Below are positions 16,886 to 25,658 of a DNA stretch of 64,000 bases, one piece after another; within the stretch, counting starts at the first letter, position 1, and each line of letters opens with the position of its first letter. Under the pieces are notes generated by a model, which was not told the DNA's origin, ran no database searches, and saw only the letters and a program-made list of their open reading frames with translations. The DNA is from Clostridia bacterium (GTDB taxonomy: Bacteria; Bacillota; Clostridia; Oscillospirales; Acutalibacteraceae), in contig JAFXCQ010000007.1 of the NCBI GenBank assembly GCA_017521425.1, positions 1 through 64,000 of the forward strand, written 5' to 3'. The position numbers were made by a program, and so were the translations under genes.

Positions 16886-18205
16886 ATGAAAATTACATTT
16901 ATGGGTGCAGGTAGTAGCGTATTTGCACGTAATGTTTTAGGTGACTGTATGTGCTCTGAAGCGCTTCGCGACAGTGTTTTTGCACTTTACGATATTGATG
17001 GTGAAAGACTTGAACAAAGCCGTACTATTTTAGAGGCAATCCGCAAAACAAAAGGCGGTTACGGAAAAATTGAGTGCTATTTAGGTGTTGAAAACAGAAA
17101 AGATGCGTTGCGTGGTGCAAATTTTGTAATCAATGCAATTCAGGTAGGACTTTATGACCCTTGCACAATTATAGATTTTGAAGTTCCTAAAAAATACGGA
17201 CTTCGTCAGACAATAGGTGATACTTTGGGTATCGGCGGAATTATGAGAGGTCTTCGTACAATTCCTGTTATGGCAGATTTTGCTCGTGATATGGAAGAAG
17301 TTTGTCCTGATGCTTGGTTCTTAAATTACACTAACCCAATGGCGATTCTTTCAGGCTATATGCAACGCTACACAGGTGTTAAAACTGTTGGTCTTTGTCA
17401 TAGTGTACAGACTTGTTCAAAGGATTTATTTGAGCAACTCGGTATGCAGGATAAATTAGAAGGCAGACGCGAGCTTATTGCTGGTATTAACCACATGGCT
17501 TGGCTTCTTGAGATTAAAGATAAAGACAATAATGACTTGTATCCTGAAATCAAAAAGAGAATTGACGAAAAACTCAATGACCCTACATTTGACAATAAAG
17601 TCCGTCTTGAATATATCAAGAACTTCGGCTATTACTGTACAGAATCAAGTGAGCATAATGCTGAATACAATATGTTCTACATAAAGAGTAAATACCCTGA
17701 GCTTATTGAGAAATATAACATCCCACTTGATGAATATCCAAGAAGATGTATTGAGCAGATTGCTAACTGGAAAAAAGACTATCAGGAAATGTTAGAAAAA
17801 GGTGTAAGAGAGCATAACCGTTCAAATGAATATGCATCTCATATTATTGAATCAATCGTTACGAACACACCTTATGAAATCGGCGGTAACGTTCTTAATG
17901 AAGACAGACTTATTACAAACCTTCCAAAAGAGGCTTGTGTTGAAGTGCCTTGTCTTGTAAACGGAATGGGTGTAAGACCTTGCTACGTTGGAGCTTTACC
18001 TGTTCAATGTGCTGCTATGAATATGACTAACGTTAACGTTCAGCTTCTTACAATTGAAGCAGCAAGAACTCTTAAAAAAGAGCATATTTATCAGGCAGCA
18101 ATGCTCGACCCACATACTGCTAGCGAGTTAGATATTGACACTATCAAGAAGATGGTTGATGATTTGATTGAGGCACATGGAGATTACTTGCCTAAATATA
18201 ATTGA
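16886..18205 (+). CDS. melA: GH4 alpha-galactosidase (MelA type)
   Basis: A 439-residue NAD- and metal-dependent glycosidase of family 4. The Rossmann loop GAGSSVF lies at 7-13. NYTNPM (about 147) and LCHSVQ (about 171-176) supply the metal-binding Asn, Cys and His; GINHMAW (about 199) carries another His. CHSVQ is the MelA variant, whereas phospho-glycosidases of GH4 have a different motif, so an unphosphorylated alpha-galactoside substrate is favoured. Alpha-glucosidase or glucuronidase cannot be fully excluded. It is a single-gene unit with its own promoter and flanking palindromic repeats. The GPH symporter upstream could supply its substrate. Confidence 0.85.
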   Translation: MKITFMGAGSSVFARNVLGDCMCSEALRDSVFALYDIDGERLEQSRTILEAIRKTKGGYGKIECYLGVENRKDALRGANFVINAIQVGLYDPCTIIDFEVPKKYGLRQTIGDTLGIGGIMRGLRTIPVMADFARDMEEVCPDAWFLNYTNPMAILSGYMQRYTGVKTVGLCHSVQTCSKDLFEQLGMQDKLEGRRELIAGINHMAWLLEIKDKDNNDLYPEIKKRIDEKLNDPTFDNKVRLEYIKNFGYYCTESSEHNAEYNMFYIKSKYPELIEKYNIPLDEYPRRCIEQIANWKKDYQEMLEKGVREHNRSNEYASHIIESIVTNTPYEIGGNVLNEDRLITNLPKEACVEVPCLVNGMGVRPCYVGALPVQCAAMNMTNVNVQLLTIEAARTLKKEHIYQAAMLDPHTASELDIDTIKKMVDDLIEAHGDYLPKYN

Positions 18206-18250
18206 GAATTGAGAATTTCAGGGCAAAGCCGATTATAATTATTGGTCAAT

Positions 18251-18314
18251 AAAAAATAGTTTATCCTATCATTTAAAGTTGGGTTTAACATCAACTATGA
18301 ATGATAGGATAAAT
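18251..18314. repeat. Dispersed palindromic element, copy 2
   Basis: TTATCCTATCATTT (18261-18274) pairs with GAATGATAGGATAA (18299-18312), extended inward by AAAGTTG/CAACTATG. A T-rich tail (aaatttatttt) lies on the right, so it can serve as terminator for melA and, in the other direction, for the XRE gene. It is preceded by ttgagaattgagaatt, a sequence seen beside other elements. Confidence 0.85.
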
Positions 18315-18340
18315 TTATTTTGATTCTCTTAACTTGAACT

Positions 18341-18661
18341 TTATTTTGCTAAATCAGTTATTAAGGCTAAAATGTATTCTTGTTGTTTTGGGTTCAGTTT
18401 CAGAAAGAGTTTGGTTATTTCTTTTGTTGTTTCAGGATTTTGGTTGTTATAATCAAAAAATTCCTGTGGTGTAATATCAAAATATTCACAAATATAAATT
18501 AGTCCAGAAATAGAAGGTAAGGTTCTTTGGTTTTCAATTTTGTTTATATAACTCTCACTCTGACCGAGAGAAAGACTCATATCTCTTGCAGAAACGCCTT
18601 TCTGTGTTCTTAATTCAGCAAGTCTCTTGTGAAAAAACTCAGTATATTCGGAATAGTCCAT
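18341..18661 (-). CDS. XRE-family transcriptional regulator
   Basis: A 106-residue protein with an N-terminal HTH_3 domain (KRLAELRTQKGVSARDMSLS then LGQSESYINKIENQ, about 12-50). A short C-terminal helix follows (LKLNPKQQEYILALI), a feature of small clostridial repressors. ATG 18661 has the RBS GAGGTGAC. It is transcribed away from the manganese-catalase-like gene with a 150-base divergent region, so it may control that gene or itself. A weak TATAAT lies upstream on the minus strand. Confidence 0.85.
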   Translation of the reverse strand: MDYSEYTEFFHKRLAELRTQKGVSARDMSLSLGQSESYINKIENQRTLPSISGLIYICEYFDITPQEFFDYNNQNPETTKEITKLFLKLNPKQQEYILALITDLAK

Positions 18662-18743
18662 ATTGTCACCTCGTATATATCTTTATAATATCTATTATAT
18701 GGTGGTTGTACGCAATAATATAGAAATAAAAGATATGTTTTTG

Positions 18744-18772
18744 TTGACATAGAGAAAATAAAGATGTATAAT
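18744..18772 (+). promoter_or_regulatory. Promoter of the manganese-catalase-like gene
   Basis: TTGACA (18744-18749), 17-base spacer, TATAAT (18767-18772). It rules out a start codon at 18764 and supports ATG 18815 with RBS AGGTGG. Confidence 0.8.
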
Positions 18773-18814
18773 TGGTTAAAAATCGAAAATAAGGATATAT
18801 TTTCAGGTGGTAGT

Positions 18815-19426
18815 ATGTTCAAGTACGAAAATGAATTTTTGACTTTTGTCGAAGTGGAACAAGAAAACCTCAAGTATGCAAAACTTATTCAGGAACAGTT
18901 ATGTTGTATAAATATGGGTTTAAAACTCTCAATTCAATTTATGTTGCAGGGGTATGAATCAGAAGATGATGAATTAAAAAGACTGTTATTGAAATTATCA
19001 GCGGAAGAATTATGTAATTATGAATTGATAGTTAAAGTAATAGATTTATTGTCAGGTAAAAATGATTATATAAAAAAAGTTTGTGGAACAGTACTTTCTG
19101 ATGTGGATATAGTAACAACGAATGACCCTTGTACAAATTTACTTTCAAATATTGCCTTGTCAGAACAGGCGAAAACAATTTATTGCGAGTTAAATAAACA
19201 AATAGGTGATATTAAGGTGAAAAATCTGTTGAGTTTTATTATAAAAAGAGAGGAGGAATTTTCTTCGGAACTTCGTGAAGCATTTAATAAAATACAACGA
19301 AAAAAAGTAAAAGAGGGGTATAAAACAGATAAAGAACCCAAAATTTGTTTTAGTACAATAAAGCCAAAATTAAGAGAAAATGCTTATGAAGAATTTAAGA
19401 AAACTCCACCACCATCGCGCTTTTAA
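18815..19426 (+). CDS. Degenerate manganese-catalase/CotJC-like ferritin-fold protein
   Basis: A 203-residue four-helix protein resembling Mn-catalases and spore-coat CotJC. Helix A reads YAKLIQEQLCCINMGLKLSI, helix B RLLLKLSAEELCNYELI, and a later segment LLSNIALSEQAKTIYCELNK then IIKREEEFSSELREAF. In active enzymes helix B has EELxHxE and the last helix RExxHFQ. Here both histidines are missing (EELCNYE, KREEEFS), so the dimanganese site is probably lost. A structural spore-coat or scaffold role is more likely than catalysis. A strong promoter and RBS argue that it is a functional gene and not a decaying one. Confidence 0.65.
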   Translation: MFKYENEFLTFVEVEQENLKYAKLIQEQLCCINMGLKLSIQFMLQGYESEDDELKRLLLKLSAEELCNYELIVKVIDLLSGKNDYIKKVCGTVLSDVDIVTTNDPCTNLLSNIALSEQAKTIYCELNKQIGDIKVKNLLSFIIKREEEFSSELREAFNKIQRKKVKEGYKTDKEPKICFSTIKPKLRENAYEEFKKTPPPSRF

Positions 19427-19448
19427 TACTTATTACTAAATATTAAAT

Positions 19449-19477
19449 TTGACACTCTTACTAAAAAGTGATACTAT
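19449..19477 (+). promoter_or_regulatory. Promoter of the YhcH-family gene
   Basis: TTGACA (19449-19454), 17-base spacer, TACTAT (19472-19477). The start codon at 19517 has RBS AAGGAG. Confidence 0.7.
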
Positions 19478-19516
19478 AAACTATCGTTAAAATTTAGTGG
19501 TTTAAGGAGTAAAATT

Positions 19517-19981
19517 ATGGTAGCAACAAGTGTTTTTTCAAAAGATTTAGAGTGTTTTAAAAATATTCATCCTCGTTTTAGTGAAGCATTTGAGTTCTTG
19601 AAAAAGGCTGTAAATGAGGATTATAAAGACGGTAATTATGAAATTGACGGCAAAAATATTTTTGCGTTTATTTCTTCTTATGAAACAAAAACTGAAAGCG
19701 AAGTACAGTTTGAAGCGCACAATAAATATATTGATATTCAGTGCGTTATAAGTGGTACTGAGGTTATCGGTTTTGAAAGCGAAAAAGAAACAACACTTAC
19801 ACAGGATTATAAAGACGGAAACGACATTTGTTTTTATGCACTTAACGAGAATTACGACAAAATCGTCTTAAATAACGGCGAATTTGTAATTATAATGGCA
19901 GATGAATTACATGCACCTTGTTTAAGCATTAAGAACATACCGCAACAAGTTAAAAAAATTGTTGTAAAGGTGCTTAAATAA
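19517..19981 (+). CDS. YhcH/YjgK/YiaL family protein
   Basis: A 154-residue DUF386 cupin-like protein. Family motifs are GNYEIDGKNIFAFISSYETK, VQFEAHNKYIDIQCVISG with its conserved E-x-H-x4-D-x2, and the late FVIIMADELHAPCL with a metal-type His. Members occur with sialic acid, N-acetylmannosamine and galactoside genes (YhcH, EbgC) and are thought to mutarotate or epimerise sugars. It has its own promoter and terminator. It may act on sugars released by the GH4 enzyme, but that link is by proximity only. Confidence 0.88.
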   Translation: MVATSVFSKDLECFKNIHPRFSEAFEFLKKAVNEDYKDGNYEIDGKNIFAFISSYETKTESEVQFEAHNKYIDIQCVISGTEVIGFESEKETTLTQDYKDGNDICFYALNENYDKIVLNNGEFVIIMADELHAPCLSIKNIPQQVKKIVVKVLK

Positions 19982-20000
19982 TTTTATGACAAAATGCAGA

Positions 20001-20041
20001 AAAGAGCAGTCATTCCGTTATGGTATGAATGCTCTTTTTTT
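20001..20041 (+). terminator. Intrinsic terminator after the YhcH gene
   Basis: AAAGAGCAgtcATTC pairs with GAATGCTCTTT across an 11-base loop, followed by a run of T. Confidence 0.85.
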
Positions 20042-20341
20042 ACACTTTTGCGTGAAACGAGAATAAAACGAAACCGCTTAAAAACCTTGAAAATACGTGG
20101 TTTTTTCTAAAATTATCTAAATAAAATAGATTTTAGAAAAAAGAATAAAAAATACCTGTCAAAAAGGGTCGATTTCTTCTCTTAAACTATTGCAAAAAAA
20201 TACACATTATGGTATTATTGTTTAGTATGTAGGATTATGTCCGAATTGTATAATTTTTTATCTTTAACCCCTACATAATGTGGTTTTTACTTGGAAAGAA
20301 GATTTTTAAAAATTTTAAAATGTTTGATTGAGAGAAAAAAG
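20042..20341 (+). promoter_or_regulatory. Leader and promoter region of the surface-glycan operon
   Basis: This 300-base gap holds no recognisable gene. A sigma-A promoter is visible: TTGCAA (20190-20195), 17-base spacer, TATTAT (20213-20218). About 115 bases of leader follow before ATG 20342. A left-hand inverted repeat (tttttctaaaat at 20101 and attttagaaaaaa at 20131) could be a protein or RNA site. The transcribed leader contains tgtaggattatgtcc and cctacataatg, which can pair (gtagg/cctac), so some post-initiation control is possible. Confidence 0.55.
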
Positions 20342-22351
20342 ATGTCGAAAAAAATTATTGAAAAAAGTAATTTGAATAGTTTTGATGACGCATCTAAAAG
20401 AAATCATAGGTTCAATGTAAGATGGTTACTTGTTTTTTATGATGTCTGCATTTATGCAGTTGTAAGTTTCTTGCTTCTTATGGTTTATGAAGATGTAGTT
20501 GTTTCAACTGTTGGCAATAGTTTTCAGATTGCAATAATCGGTTTTGCTGCAATTTTCAGTATGCGTTTTGCATTTGATATTTACAGACAAATCTGGCGTT
20601 ACGGCGGAATACAGACATATATAAGACTTCTGATATGCGACGGATGTGGGTTTGCTTTATTCTTTATTTTAGAACTCATCTTACCCGTTGAAAAAGTTCT
20701 TGTTGTTAAAATTCTTGCTGTTTCATGTATAAATCTTCTTGGTGCGTTAACGCTCAGAATGATTTATCGTTATGCTTACAAATGCGGTACACAGAATAGC
20801 ATAGTAGGTAAAACACTTTTTAAGATTTTACGCTTTTTCGGTGGTAAATCTTTAGATATTCAGGCAAAGACAGACGTGCAGCTTATAAAAATTGCAATTG
20901 TCGGAGCTGGCAGAGTTGGTACAGGTCTTGCAGAGGATTTGATAAATAATAAAAATGCATCTTATGTGCCACGATGCTTTATTGATATAAATGAAGACAA
21001 GGTTGGCAGAAAGATTCACGGAATTACTATTCTTTCACAAGAGCAGGCAACCTTCAAATTGCTTCAGGATTACGGAGTACAGGAGATTGTCTTTGCGGTT
21101 CCTCAGCTTGATGCAGAAAAACGAAAAGAGCTTTTTGATTTTTACAGTCAGTCAGGTTGTAAAATCAAAGTTTACGATTATCCGCTTGTTGAGAATGACA
21201 ACAACAAGGGTAAGAGGCATATTCGTGAATTTGATATTGAAGAGCTTTTGTTCAGAAAACAGTTGGATGTTCTTGACGAAGTAGTAATTGAACACTACAA
21301 AAACAAGAGGGTTTTAATAACTGGTGGCGGAGGTTCAATCGGTTCAGAGCTTTGCCGACAAATCGCTAAAATGAGTCCTGAAAAACTCATAATTTTAGAT
21401 GTTTGCGAAAATGGTGCTTACGAAGTTCAGCAAGAGTTAAAGATGGCTTACGGAAATGAGCTTGACATTCAGATTGAGATTGTTTCTGTTTGCAATAAAA
21501 TAGGGCTTGAAAGAGTATTTAAAGAACACAAGCCACAAATCGTGCTTAACGCAGCAGCTCACAAGCATGTTCCTTTAATGGAGCATAACTGCATTGAAGC
21601 AGTCGAAAATAATGTGTTCGGTACACTCAATACTGTAGAATTAAGTGAAAAATATGGTGTTCAGCGAGTAATTATGGTTAGTACAGATAAAGCCGTAAAC
21701 CCGACTAATGTTATGGGCGCAACAAAACGCGTTTGTGAAATGATAGTTGGTGCATACAGCCAGAAAGAGTCTGCTACTACATACAGCACAACCAGATTCG
21801 GTAATGTTTTAGGTTCTGCAGGTTCCGTAATACCGCTTTTTAAAAAGCAGATTGCTTGTGGTGGTCCTATAACAATAACCGATAAACGAATTGTCCGTTA
21901 TTTTATGACAATTCCGGAAGCATCTCAGTTAGTTTTAAAGTCGGGTGCAATGGCAGAAAACGGAGAACTTTTTGTTCTTGATATGGGCAAGCCTGTTAAA
22001 ATAATAGAGCTTGCTGAGAATATGATTCGCCTTAGCGGTATGGAGCCTTATAATGATATTGAAATTATAGAAACAGGCTTAAGACCGGGCGAAAAGCTCT
22101 ACGAAGAAACACTCGTTAATTCTGACCTTGAAAAGACAGAAAGCAGTTCAATATTTATAGAGCGTGAAAAACCACACTCAATAAATGAAATAAATGCAAA
22201 GTTAAGTATTTTGAGAACCGCAGTTGAAACAGGGGACGACAATGCAGTAAAAGAAGCATTGAAGGTTGTAGTTCCTACCTACAGGTCACCTGAAGAGGTC
22301 AACAAAAACGCGAGCGAAGCTAAAGAGATGAAAAATGCATTGATGGTGTAA
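20342..22351 (+). CDS. CapD/PglF-type nucleotide-sugar 4,6-dehydratase, membrane-bound
   Basis: A 669-residue protein. Four N-terminal membrane helices (about 30-150) are followed by a CoA-binding-like Rossmann domain (IAIVGAGRVGTGLAEDL, about 190) and a C-terminal SDR dehydratase domain from about 315. The SDR domain shows TGGGGSIGSELC, NAAAHKHVPLME, STDKAVNPTNVMGATKR and a late GLRPGEKLYEE. Met in place of the SDR Tyr (MGATK) is diagnostic of the UDP-GlcNAc 4,6-dehydratase group (PglF, CapD). It makes a 4-keto-6-deoxy sugar for the surface glycan. ATG 20342 is preferred over TTG 20291. It is the first gene of the operon. Confidence 0.9.
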   Translation: MSKKIIEKSNLNSFDDASKRNHRFNVRWLLVFYDVCIYAVVSFLLLMVYEDVVVSTVGNSFQIAIIGFAAIFSMRFAFDIYRQIWRYGGIQTYIRLLICDGCGFALFFILELILPVEKVLVVKILAVSCINLLGALTLRMIYRYAYKCGTQNSIVGKTLFKILRFFGGKSLDIQAKTDVQLIKIAIVGAGRVGTGLAEDLINNKNASYVPRCFIDINEDKVGRKIHGITILSQEQATFKLLQDYGVQEIVFAVPQLDAEKRKELFDFYSQSGCKIKVYDYPLVENDNNKGKRHIREFDIEELLFRKQLDVLDEVVIEHYKNKRVLITGGGGSIGSELCRQIAKMSPEKLIILDVCENGAYEVQQELKMAYGNELDIQIEIVSVCNKIGLERVFKEHKPQIVLNAAAHKHVPLMEHNCIEAVENNVFGTLNTVELSEKYGVQRVIMVSTDKAVNPTNVMGATKRVCEMIVGAYSQKESATTYSTTRFGNVLGSAGSVIPLFKKQIACGGPITITDKRIVRYFMTIPEASQLVLKSGAMAENGELFVLDMGKPVKIIELAENMIRLSGMEPYNDIEIIETGLRPGEKLYEETLVNSDLEKTESSSIFIEREKPHSINEINAKLSILRTAVETGDDNAVKEALKVVVPTYRSPEEVNKNASEAKEMKNALMV

Positions 22352-22355
22352 AGGT

Positions 22356-23006
22356 ATGTACAAAAATTTTCTTAAGGGTTTGCTTGATTTTATATTATCA
22401 TTTTTTGGCATTATAATTTTAGCAATACCAATGTTAGTTATAGCGGTAATAATAAAAATTCAGGATCCGGGTCCAGTGTTCTTTAAACAACAAAGAGTGG
22501 GTAAGGGTAAAAGGCTTTTCTGGCTTTATAAATTCCGTAGTATGAAAGTAAGTACTCCGAAAGATGTGCCAACACATTTACTTGAAAATCCTGAACAATA
22601 TATAACAAAAATCGGTGCATTCTTAAGAAAAACAAGTCTTGATGAATTACCACAGATATTCAATATATTGTGTGGAAAAATGAGTGTAATCGGTCCGAGA
22701 CCGGCACTTTGGAATCAGGATGATTTAATAGAAGAACGCGAACAGTATGGTGCGAATGATGTGCGACCGGGGCTTACCGGCTGGGCACAAATCAATGGAC
22801 GCGATGAATTAGAAATTCCTCTTAAGGCAAGGCTTGACGGTGAATATGTTGAGCGTCTCGGCAGCAGCTCATTAAGTGGAATTAAGATGGATGTAAAGTG
22901 TTTTATAGGTACAATTAAATCTGTGCTTAAAGCTGAAGGCGTGGTCGAGGGTGGCACAGGTGAGCTCAGCCGAAAAGAACACGAAAATGATACTGCCAAT
23001 GTGTAG
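22356..23006 (+). CDS. Initiating phosphoglycosyltransferase (PglC-like)
   Basis: A 216-residue monotopic phosphoglycosyltransferase. It has one N-terminal re-entrant or membrane helix (about 8-32), DPGPVFFKQQRVG, FRSMK, RKTSLDELPQ (the catalytic Asp-Glu pair) and SVIGPRPAL. Its size and order match PglC and the catalytic half of WcaJ. It transfers a sugar 1-phosphate from UDP-sugar to undecaprenyl phosphate. Following a PglF-like dehydratase by 4 bases, it probably starts a bacillosamine- or QuiNAc-type glycan. The C-terminus has a longer charged tail (about 20 residues) than minimal PglC. Confidence 0.88.
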   Translation: MYKNFLKGLLDFILSFFGIIILAIPMLVIAVIIKIQDPGPVFFKQQRVGKGKRLFWLYKFRSMKVSTPKDVPTHLLENPEQYITKIGAFLRKTSLDELPQIFNILCGKMSVIGPRPALWNQDDLIEEREQYGANDVRPGLTGWAQINGRDELEIPLKARLDGEYVERLGSSSLSGIKMDVKCFIGTIKSVLKAEGVVEGGTGELSRKEHENDTANV

Positions 23007-23036
23007 TAATGAAAAAAGTGAATTTTGGGTGAAGGT

Positions 23037-23726
23037 ATGGAAGAATTAAAGACTACGTTTGTAGAAGAACAAGTGAATACAGAAATAGCCGAAGACGTTG
23101 TAATGGTAAAAAGCAATGTGGTGCTTAAGAAAAAACCGGTTTATGATTTTCTTAAACGCTTTGCAGATATTTTAATTTCTGTTATTGCCTTGACTTGTGG
23201 TTTGCCATTCTTTATAATAATTGCCTTGGTGATTATGATTGACGATTTCGGTAATCCGTTCTTTATGCAGGAGCGAATCGGTAAAGATGGCAAAGCATTC
23301 AATATGTTCAAATTCAGAACAATGTTTATGAATGCAGATGAAATGAAAGTCAATTTAATGGAAGAAAATGAATACGATTCAGTTCATTTCAAAATGTCAA
23401 ATGACCCGAGAATTACAAGAGTCGGTAAATTTTTACGCAAGACAAGCCTTGACGAACTCCCTCAGATTTTAAATGTTCTTTTGGGTCATATGACCATTAT
23501 AGGTCCAAGACCATTTGTAAGAAGCGAACAAGAGCAGTTGCCGGGCGACAGACTTCTTGTAAAACCAGGACTTTCATGCTATTGGCAGATAACAGATACA
23601 GTAAAAATGTCTAACGAAGACCAGCTTGAGTTAGATTATAAATATATAAGAAACCGTTCAATAGGAACGGATATAAAAATAATATTTGCAACAATAAAAA
23701 TGATATTGGGTGCAGATAATAGTTAA
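23037..23726 (+). CDS. Second initiating sugar transferase
   Basis: A 229-residue homologue of the previous product with its own full set of motifs: one membrane helix (about 38-62), GNPFFMQERIG, FKFRTMF, RKTSLDELPQ, TIIGPRPFV and KPGLSCYWQI. Its substrate loop differs (KMSNDPRITRVG), and it lacks the C-terminal extension, so it probably uses another UDP-sugar. ATG 23037 is preferred over TTG 23025. Two initiating enzymes in tandem could allow two different lipid-linked first sugars, or one may act in a separate pathway. Confidence 0.85.
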   Translation: MEELKTTFVEEQVNTEIAEDVVMVKSNVVLKKKPVYDFLKRFADILISVIALTCGLPFFIIIALVIMIDDFGNPFFMQERIGKDGKAFNMFKFRTMFMNADEMKVNLMEENEYDSVHFKMSNDPRITRVGKFLRKTSLDELPQILNVLLGHMTIIGPRPFVRSEQEQLPGDRLLVKPGLSCYWQITDTVKMSNEDQLELDYKYIRNRSIGTDIKIIFATIKMILGADNS

Positions 23727-23744
23727 TTTTAGTGAGGCTTTGAC

Positions 23745-24536
23745 ATGGGTAACTTGAGAGAGATTGATAATGAAAAGGTTATTAATTTTTTAGGTATTCG
23801 TCTTAACAATATGACATCAACAGAAATTTTGGATCATGTTGATTTTTGTGTTGAAAGAAAAACACCTTGCCAGATAGTGGGGATTAATGTTGACCAGGCA
23901 TTAAGAGTAATAGAAGACACATATTCAAAAGAAATTTTTGATAATGCAGAGCTTGTTTTTACTGATGGTAAGCCTATTATATGGATGGCTGAGTGGCTTA
24001 AGAGGCCTATTGTGGAAAAAGTTTCAGGTCCTGATTTAATGCTTATGCTTTGTGAAAGAGCAGCAGAAAAGAAATATAAAATTTTCTTGCTCGGTGCAGG
24101 TGAAGGTGTTGCGGCAAAAGCAGCAGAAAAGCTTGAGGCAGATTATCCTGGACTTGAGTGCGTAGGAACATATTCACCACCGTTCGGTTTTGAAAAAGAT
24201 GAAGTGGAAATGCAAAAAATAATAGAAATGCTTAAAAATTCAGGTGCAGACCAGTTGTTTGTGGGAATGGGTTCACCTAAGCAGGATATTTTTATTTACG
24301 AAAACATGGAAAAATACCAAATACCTGTGTCTTATTCAATGGGTGCTGCAATAGATTTTTTAGGCGGTAGTGTTCAGAGAGCACCAAAATGGATGAGTGA
24401 CCATGGTCTTGAGTGGCTTCACAGAATGTTGCAGAATCCTAAACGATTGGTTAAGAGATATTTAGTTGATGATATGAAAATTTTCAGATATTACAGCAAA
24501 TTTAAAAAACAAGAAAAAAAGGCTGGTCGTATATGA
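23745..24536 (+). CDS. WecG/TagA/CpsF family glycosyltransferase (GT26)
   Basis: A 263-residue GT26 enzyme. Signature motifs are NVDQALR (about 46), FTDGKPIIWMAEWL (donor pocket), KVSGPDLM, FLLGAGEGVA, GMGSPKQD and GAAIDFLGGSVQRAPKWM followed by GLEWLHRML. GT26 enzymes add the second sugar (ManNAcA, ManNAc or glucose) to the lipid-linked primer. The C-terminal amphipathic tail (PKRLVKRYLVDD) is thought to touch the membrane. It overlaps the next gene by 4 bases (ATGA). Confidence 0.9.
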   Translation: MGNLREIDNEKVINFLGIRLNNMTSTEILDHVDFCVERKTPCQIVGINVDQALRVIEDTYSKEIFDNAELVFTDGKPIIWMAEWLKRPIVEKVSGPDLMLMLCERAAEKKYKIFLLGAGEGVAAKAAEKLEADYPGLECVGTYSPPFGFEKDEVEMQKIIEMLKNSGADQLFVGMGSPKQDIFIYENMEKYQIPVSYSMGAAIDFLGGSVQRAPKWMSDHGLEWLHRMLQNPKRLVKRYLVDDMKIFRYYSKFKKQEKKAGRI

Positions 24537-25657
24537 CAGGAAACAGTGAAAAAATCAAGGTTTTAGCTATTGTCAATGCATCCTTTGGTTATGACGGGAT
24601 TTCAAATGTAGCTACAAATTATTACTTGTACCAGGATAAAAATGCTGTTGAAATGGATTTGCTCACAATAAATCCGATAAACGAAGCACTTGAGTCTGAA
24701 ATTAAGAAAAACAACAATAAAGTTTTTGTTTTGCCTTTCAGAAATAGTAACCCTTTAAAATATGTGATTGCTTTAAAAAAGATAATAAAAGAAAACAAAT
24801 ATGATATTGTTTATGTTCACGGTAACAGTGCAACAATGGCTGTTGAATTAATAAGCGCAAAGCTTGCAGGCTGTAAGGTTAGAGTGGCACACAGCCATAA
24901 CACGCAGTGTAACCATATGAAAATAAACAAGCTTCTTATGCCTTTTTTCAGTCTTTTATATACAGATTGTTGCGCATGTAGTCCGGAAGCAGGAAAGTTT
25001 TTATTTGGAAACAGAGAATGTTACGTTGTAAATAATGGCATCTACGTTCCGAAATATGAATTTTCAGAAGAAATAAGAGACAAAATACGCACACAATTAG
25101 GTGTAGAGAACAAATTTGTTATTGGTCATATAGGTAGATTTGCTTACCAGAAAAACCAGGAGTTTTTAATTAATATATTAAAAGTAGTAATTGAAAAGGG
25201 TGAGGATGCAGTTCTTCTTTTAGTGGGTGAAGGCGAAACTATCGAAATGGTAAAGTCAACTGCGGAAAGTCTTGGCGTAGCAGACAGAGTTATTTTTTTC
25301 GGAACGACAGATTTTGTAAACGAGGTTGTTCAGGCGATGGATTGCTTTGTGTTTCCCTCAAGATTTGAAGGTCTCGGCATAGTGGCAATTGAAGCACAAG
25401 CATCAGGTCTTTCTTGTGTAGCTTCTACTGAAGTTCCCGAAAAAGTTAAAATAAATGACAAAACAACATTTTTATCATTGGAATCAGATGTAACAGTGTG
25501 GGCATCTGCAGTTATAGAGAGAAAAACAACAGCATCGACAAGAGCGGCTCTTGTTTCTGAAACCAAAAAGAATTTAGAGAAAGCAAAGTTCGATATTGAA
25601 AAGAATTGTGCAGATATGTTAGATTACTACAAAAAAATTTGCGAAGAGAGAAAATAA
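24533..25657 (+). CDS. GT4 family glycosyltransferase
   Basis: A 374-residue GT-B enzyme. The N-terminal domain binds acceptor (ASFGYDGISNVATNYY). The C-terminal domain shows IGHIGRFAYQKNQEFLI, LLLVGEGE and the E-x7-E motif in FPSRFEGLGIVAIEAQASGL. These are hallmarks of retaining GT4 transferases. It adds an internal sugar to the surface repeat unit in the cytoplasm. Sugar and linkage cannot be read. It is translationally coupled to GT26 and one base precedes the next gene. Confidence 0.9.
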   Translation: MTGNSEKIKVLAIVNASFGYDGISNVATNYYLYQDKNAVEMDLLTINPINEALESEIKKNNNKVFVLPFRNSNPLKYVIALKKIIKENKYDIVYVHGNSATMAVELISAKLAGCKVRVAHSHNTQCNHMKINKLLMPFFSLLYTDCCACSPEAGKFLFGNRECYVVNNGIYVPKYEFSEEIRDKIRTQLGVENKFVIGHIGRFAYQKNQEFLINILKVVIEKGEDAVLLLVGEGETIEMVKSTAESLGVADRVIFFGTTDFVNEVVQAMDCFVFPSRFEGLGIVAIEAQASGLSCVASTEVPEKVKINDKTTFLSLESDVTVWASAVIERKTTASTRAALVSETKKNLEKAKFDIEKNCADMLDYYKKICEERK

Positions 25658-25658
25658 A

